Positions 33,365 to 36,958 of a stretch of DNA of 36,958 nt are shown piece by piece. The stretch comes from Fibrobacterales bacterium Fibro_02 (GTDB lineage Bacteria > Fibrobacterota > Fibrobacteria > Fibrobacterales > Fibrobacteraceae), in the NCBI GenBank assembly GCA_001603905.1, contig LVAE01000075.1, positions 1-36,958 of the forward strand, written 5' to 3'. Every line of letters begins with the position of its first letter. Position 1 is the stretch's first letter. Position numbers and translations under genes: made by a program. The notes below the pieces were generated by a model. That model had not been told where the DNA came from and made no database searches. It saw nothing but the letters and a program-made list of their open reading frames with translations.

Positions 33365-34321
33365 ATGAAAAAAATACTGATTACTTTGACAGCAATTTTT
33401 GCAACAACCGCGTTCGCACAGACGATGGCAGATGCGCAGAAGGCCTACGTTGCAGGTAAGTGGCAAGAAGCCGCCTCCGCTTACGAAGCTGCCTGCCCCA
33501 AGGAACCTGACTCCGTACGCGCCGAATGCTACCTGTGGAATGTTCTCGCCCTTTCGCAAACGGGCAGCGCCCAATCGTTCAAGATTGCAGGCAAGCGCCT
33601 CGACAGTCTTATCCAGACGACCAACCCGCAGCGCGCCATCTACGCCGACCTCATGATGACGAGCGCCCAGTTCAGGCTTTACCTCGGCAAGTTCGACAAG
33701 GCCGCCGAAGACCTAATCCAGGCTATCGAGACATCGCATCCGCACCAGGCCGTCGTCCTCCAAAAGGTCTGCCAGGCCGTCAAGGCAAAAGTCAAGTCGG
33801 ATGACCTCAACGACCGCTGCAACCTGCTAAACAACCCCGATTCGCTCGCAGCCATGCAGAAAAATAAGGCGGCAGCAGCAGTCCCTGCCGAACCGGCCAA
33901 GGCCCCCGTCGCAGAACCGGCCCCGAAAAAGGACTCGGTCACCGCCAAGCCTGTCCAACCTCCTGTGGCGGACAGCACCCCCGCCAAGACCGCAGAGGCA
34001 CCCAAGTCCGCTCCTGCCGCTATTCCGACCGCCACCGCTACACCGACCGCAAACATTCCGGCTGTTACCAAGTCCGAGCCATCCCAGGAATACTGGACGC
34101 TCCAGTTGGGCGCATTCGGAACAAAGTCCAACGCGGACCTGCTCGTGAGCAACCTCAAAAAGCAGAAAATTTCCTGCACCATTATCGAACAGCCACGGGC
34201 GGAACGGACTCTTTACCTTGTACAAACAGGGCGATTTGAGACAAAGGAACAGGCCGTTGACTTCGCCGCAAACAAGCTTGTGCCCCTGAAAATTGAATAC
34301 CAGCCCCTTCTGAAAAGGTAA
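33365..34321 (+). CDS. Exported SPOR-domain protein with TPR-like N-terminus
   Basis: A protein of about 318 aa. The signal peptide (MKKILITLTAIFATTAFA) starts at ATG 33365; a GTG two codons earlier is also possible. Residues about 20-150 are helical, TPR-like repeats (AQKAYVAGKWQEAASAYEAA and others). A long Ala/Pro/Lys linker (about 165-235) follows. The C-terminal domain (about 238-318) is SPOR-like: YWTLQLGAFGTKSNADLLV, then LYLVQTGRFETKEQAVDFA. SPOR domains bind peptidoglycan stripped of side chains at division sites, so a periplasmic cell-wall role is inferred. It begins about 20 bases after miaB and may be cotranscribed with it. Confidence 0.87.
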   Translation: MKKILITLTAIFATTAFAQTMADAQKAYVAGKWQEAASAYEAACPKEPDSVRAECYLWNVLALSQTGSAQSFKIAGKRLDSLIQTTNPQRAIYADLMMTSAQFRLYLGKFDKAAEDLIQAIETSHPHQAVVLQKVCQAVKAKVKSDDLNDRCNLLNNPDSLAAMQKNKAAAAVPAEPAKAPVAEPAPKKDSVTAKPVQPPVADSTPAKTAEAPKSAPAAIPTATATPTANIPAVTKSEPSQEYWTLQLGAFGTKSNADLLVSNLKKQKISCTIIEQPRAERTLYLVQTGRFETKEQAVDFAANKLVPLKIEYQPLLKR

Positions 34322-34400
34322 AATTGCACAAAAATGGGTATTTTTCTCTTATTTACCCTGCAAAAAAGCAAAAAGTGTTCTATATTTGTGCAAACCCCGA

Positions 34401-34484
34401 GCCGGGGTGGTGAAATTGGTAGACGCGCCGGACTCAAAATCCGGTACTCGCGAGAGTGTGAGGGTTCGATTCCCTCCCCCGGCA
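34401..34484 (+). tRNA. tRNA-Leu (CAA)
   Basis: The acceptor pairs GCCGGGG with CCCCGGC. The anticodon stem CCGGA/TCCGG encloses CTCAAAA, giving anticodon CAA. A long variable arm (TACTCGCGAGAGTG) and T arm GAGGGTTCGATTCCCTC follow. The discriminator is A, as required for Leu. CCA is not encoded. No terminator follows, and the next gene starts 24 bases downstream. Confidence 0.95.
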
Positions 34485-34507
34485 TAAAAACCTGAAGGAT
34501 GAAATTG

Positions 34508-35242
34508 ATGGCGAATTGGTGCAAGATTCTCTCAACAGTGTTGCTGTGCGGCTCCATTGCGTTCGCCCAGTTCGATGACGAATCTTCCGAAGACTCTTAC
34601 TCTTACGGGGAATCCTCCGAAGCATCTGACGATGCATTCGCAAACGACAGCGACGATGCAAACGTCGGCGAAGCAAAGGCTTCCGGAGACGAATGGCAAG
34701 GTTTCAACTACGAAGAAATGGGACTTACCCAGTGGGAATTCCAGCAGGCCAAGGAAGAAGGCGTGTCTAGGGACAAGCTCACGAACCTTGTCGAAATGGG
34801 AATTCGCCCGTCCGAATACCTCCAAAAGCCCTGGGAAAAGCTTGGCGTTTCCGAAGAAGAATGGATTAGCCAGCGTTCCGGCGGACTTGAAGATGCCGAT
34901 ATCGATCGCTCCTATCGTAACAACGCCGGTGATCAGAGCTATGCTTACCTTTCCCTGTTGATTCCCTCCCTCTACCAGTGGCACAAGGATGAATCCATGA
35001 AGGCCATCTGGATGGACGCACTCTGGGTGGGAAGTGTCGGAACTACTGTCTACTTGGCCACTGACGGAAACACGGCTTGGTGGTACGGACTGATTTTTGT
35101 CGCCGCAGCCCACATTTGGTCTTTTGCGGACGCATTCTTCAGCACCCAGTGGGACAGCAACCCGGACGCAAACCGTTTCAGCTACGGAATCCTCCCCACT
35201 CCTGAAAAGGGCGTTGCCGGATTCTTCAATGTCAGATTCTAA
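34508..35242 (+). CDS. Exported or membrane protein of unknown function
   Basis: A 244-aa protein that I cannot assign. The start is the ATG at 34508 because GAAGGA sits eight bases upstream; an ATG at 34499 overlaps that site. A signal peptide ([20 protein letters not shown]) precedes an acidic Ser/Asp/Glu region (about 25-60). Residues about 70-135 are helical and Glu/Lys-rich ([18 protein letters not shown]). Two or three hydrophobic segments follow (about 148-160, 170-185, 195-215), including [17 protein letters not shown], loosely like small integral proteins of the DUF5683 type. It is read in the same direction as the tRNA-Leu gene and panD. Confidence 0.7.
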   Translation: MANWCKILSTVLLCGSIAFAQFDDESSEDSYSYGESSEASDDAFANDSDDANVGEAKASGDEWQGFNYEEMGLTQWEFQQAKEEGVSRDKLTNLVEMGIRPSEYLQKPWEKLGVSEEEWISQRSGGLEDADIDRSYRNNAGDQSYAYLSLLIPSLYQWHKDESMKAIWMDALWVGSVGTTVYLATDGNTAWWYGLIFVAAAHIWSFADAFFSTQWDSNPDANRFSYGILPTPEKGVAGFFNVRF

Positions 35243-35249
35243 GCGCATC

Positions 35250-35597
35250 ATGCAGCTAGAATTACTCAAAAGCAAAATTCATCGCGCAACTGTAACCGAC
35301 GCAAACCTCAACTACGAGGGTTCGATTACTATTGCCCGCGATTTGATGGATGCAGCGAACATCCTCCCCTTCGAAAAAGTCGGCGTACTTGACGTGAACA
35401 ACGGTTCCCGCCTGGACACCTACGTGATTGAAGGTCCTGCCGGTTCTGGCGTCATTTGCCTGAACGGTGCTGCGGCCCGCTTGGTTCAGCCGGGCGACCT
35501 CGTGATTATCGTGGCCTATGCGACCATGAGCGAGGAAGAAGCCAAGTCGTGGAAACCCACCGTGGTCCACGTGAATGCGAAAAACGAAATCGTTTAA
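35250..35597 (+). CDS. panD: Aspartate 1-decarboxylase
   Basis: PanD makes beta-alanine for pantothenate and coenzyme A. It self-cleaves between Gly24 and Ser25 in YEGSITI to form the pyruvoyl group, and that site is intact. The N-terminus [19 protein letters not shown] matches the family, which sets the start at 35250; an ATG at 35229 overlaps the previous gene and adds seven unusual residues. [17 protein letters not shown] and [19 protein letters not shown] are also conserved. At 115 aa it is slightly short of the usual 126, from a shorter tail. It follows the membrane-protein gene by eight bases and is probably cotranscribed. Confidence 0.96.
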   Translation: MQLELLKSKIHRATVTDANLNYEGSITIARDLMDAANILPFEKVGVLDVNNGSRLDTYVIEGPAGSGVICLNGAAARLVQPGDLVIIVAYATMSEEEAKSWKPTVVHVNAKNEIV

Positions 35598-35628
35598 TTC
35601 GATTCCCCATAATTGCTATATTCTAGGC

Positions 35629-36240
35629 ATGCGGTTAAAGCCGTTTTTGATGATGTTTTTAGCAACGGTAGCCTTCGCGGAAACCCCTGCGAAGGTTGAT
35701 TCCGCTATTGCAACCACAGCTACAAAATCTGCGGCGACGGCGCCCGCAACGGTGAATGCGGCCCCGAAAGACACGATTGTTGACACAGTCTATGTGATTC
35801 CCGACGACGGCATTCCCTGGAACCGCGAGCATTTTGACCCCGAGCGTCTGGTGCGGCACGAGACATTCGACCCCGCGCTCAAAGTCGCCTACACCTACTC
35901 GGTGAGCTTTATGGGAGGCTCTTTCGGGACATTTGCCCAGCAGAGCTACATGGCGCACCTCGCCTACGAATTTTCTCCGGAGCTTCACTTGTACGCAAAT
36001 GTGGGCCTCTGGATGCCGCTGTATTCAAATTTCCGATTCGGCACGCCGATCGCCAAAGAGGACGTGCGGCAGGGCAACGTGGACGTCATCCTCCCCGACA
36101 TCTCTCTTGAATACAGGCCGAACGACAACATGAGTTTCAGGCTGATGTTCGTAAACGAGAACGACGCTTTCAAGGCTTACGGCCCCTACCGCCATTTCTA
36201 CAGCGGATGCCCGTGGAGAACGAGTTACTACTGTAGGTAA
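35629..36240 (+). CDS. Putative exported outer-membrane protein
   Basis: A 203-aa protein with a signal peptide (MRLKPFLMMFLATVAFA) from the ATG at 35629; the open frame runs further upstream into panD but that part is not plausible. An Ala/Thr/Pro-rich stretch (about 20-45) leads to alternating strands with aromatic ends: VAYTYSVSFMGGSFGTF, YMAHLAYEFSPELHLYANVGLW, DISLEYRPNDNMSFRLMF. These look like amphipathic beta-strands of a small barrel. The C-terminus (YRHFYSGCPWRTSYYCR) is unusual for a barrel, which normally ends in Phe, so a 3' change or truncation is possible. The family is not recognised. Confidence 0.6.
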   Translation: MRLKPFLMMFLATVAFAETPAKVDSAIATTATKSAATAPATVNAAPKDTIVDTVYVIPDDGIPWNREHFDPERLVRHETFDPALKVAYTYSVSFMGGSFGTFAQQSYMAHLAYEFSPELHLYANVGLWMPLYSNFRFGTPIAKEDVRQGNVDVILPDISLEYRPNDNMSFRLMFVNENDAFKAYGPYRHFYSGCPWRTSYYCR

Positions 36241-36310
36241 GGGACTGCACGCCAGAGAGAGACATAAGCATCCATTTTTGCGAAATCGGCTAAAAAAAGA
36301 GCTGGTTTAG

Positions 36311-36931
36311 CAATTACTCGCCAAACTGTTGAATGTTTCGAACAACGGTTTGCTCGGTCAAAAATTGGAAGGCCTTGTCCAATGCGATCTGCTCCGAAAA
36401 ATTCCCGTCCGCAAAAAGAAAATCAAGAAGAACGAATACATTTACCAGCTTGCCGACTTTTTCTGTATTTTCTGGTTGACCTTTATCCAAAGAGCCGAAC
36501 TTGAAACAAATTATTGGCAGCATCACATCAACACACCCAAAATAAATTCCTGGCTCGGACTCGCCTTCGAACGACTCTGCATGTCACATGTGGAGCAAAT
36601 CAAGCAGGCCTTACACATAGAAGGCATTTCAACCATTCAGTATGCTTGGCGCAGCAAACAATCGCAACCGGGCGCACAGATTGATTTGGTCATCAAACGC
36701 GCTGACAAGATCGTGAATCTGTTCGAGATAAAATACAGTCAGGAAGCCTACAAGCTCAACAAGGACGAATACGAAAAACTGCTGAATAGAAAGAGTTCCT
36801 TCGTCAGCGAAACCGGATTAAAACACGCTCCCTGGATTACGATGATTACAAGCTCCGGACTAGCCAAGGGAATGTATTCCGATATGGTTCAAGGCGTGGT
36901 AACGTATATTTTCTTTCGCAAATTCCTCTAA
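36311..36931 (+). pseudogene. Truncated AAA-type ATPase, DUF234 C-terminal remnant
   Basis: The frame encodes about 200 residues resembling only the C-terminal part of bacterial and archaeal ATPases with a DUF234 domain. There is a winged-helix tail (LEGLVQCDLLRKIPVRKK, ending near YQLADFFCIFWLTFI). A PD-(D/E)xK-like segment follows: GAQIDLVIKRADK, then LFEIKYS. The P-loop ATPase that should precede it (about 250 residues) is missing. The frame is open back only to a stop at 36308, and the first codons (LLAKLLNVSNN) already match the middle of a domain, so the start is lost. The usable start would be TTG at 36329. It is probably a decayed gene. Confidence 0.7.
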
Positions 36932-36958
36932 GGGGGTAAAAAAATAGGATGTTCCAAT

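Overview
The window reads as a chromosomal segment of a Gram-negative bacterium, most likely Fibrobacter or a close relative. The evidence is lipid A synthesis (LpxB), many lipoproteins with a cysteine lipobox, Ser-rich linkers after the lipobox, secreted esterase and LamG-type proteins, mixed base composition and densely packed genes. The genus is an inference from protein style; no rRNA or marker search was possible.

Layout. 1-400 is non-coding and holds a structured repeat (copy C) and a terminator. 399-8753 holds an unrecognised protein gene diverging from mutL, then lpxB and dnaE in one leftward unit that converges on mutL. A tRNA-Cys gene follows, then a DUF374 acyltransferase-like gene and a DnaQ-type exonuclease gene. 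10249-13586 is a leftward cluster (GT2 glycosyltransferase, mnmE, GRP-type transporter). 13659-17098 holds a LamG lipoprotein, a flippase-like membrane protein and a DUF3332 lipoprotein. 17352-20706 is a tight two-gene unit: a solute-binding protein with its own C-terminal membrane anchor, then a dCache-HAMP-GGDEF diguanylate cyclase. A tRNA-Pro gene, a signal-peptide protein and a HAD phosphatase follow. 22536-27034 is a leftward run of secreted or lipidated proteins (CE1-type esterase, small membrane protein, DUF4832-like lipoprotein, unknown lipoprotein).

27111-31930 looks like a defence cassette: a HigB toxin, a HigA antitoxin fused to an ImmA/IrrE metallopeptidase, and a restriction enzyme/cytosine-C5 methyltransferase pair. 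It is bracketed by two same-orientation copies (A and B) of a structured non-coding repeat. Housekeeping genes resume with miaB, a SPOR protein, tRNA-Leu, a membrane protein, panD, a putative outer-membrane protein and a truncated DUF234 ATPase remnant.

The most novel signals are: (1) a structured repeat family with three copies (A, B, C) whose hairpin, CAAG loop and closing stem are kept by paired base changes; (2) dispersed palindromic repeats inserted in frame inside mnmE (two) and lpxB (one); (3) a three-copy inverted/direct repeat next to the methyltransferase gene; (4) the anchored solute-binding protein/diguanylate cyclase pair; (5) a MutL lacking its endonuclease signature residues.
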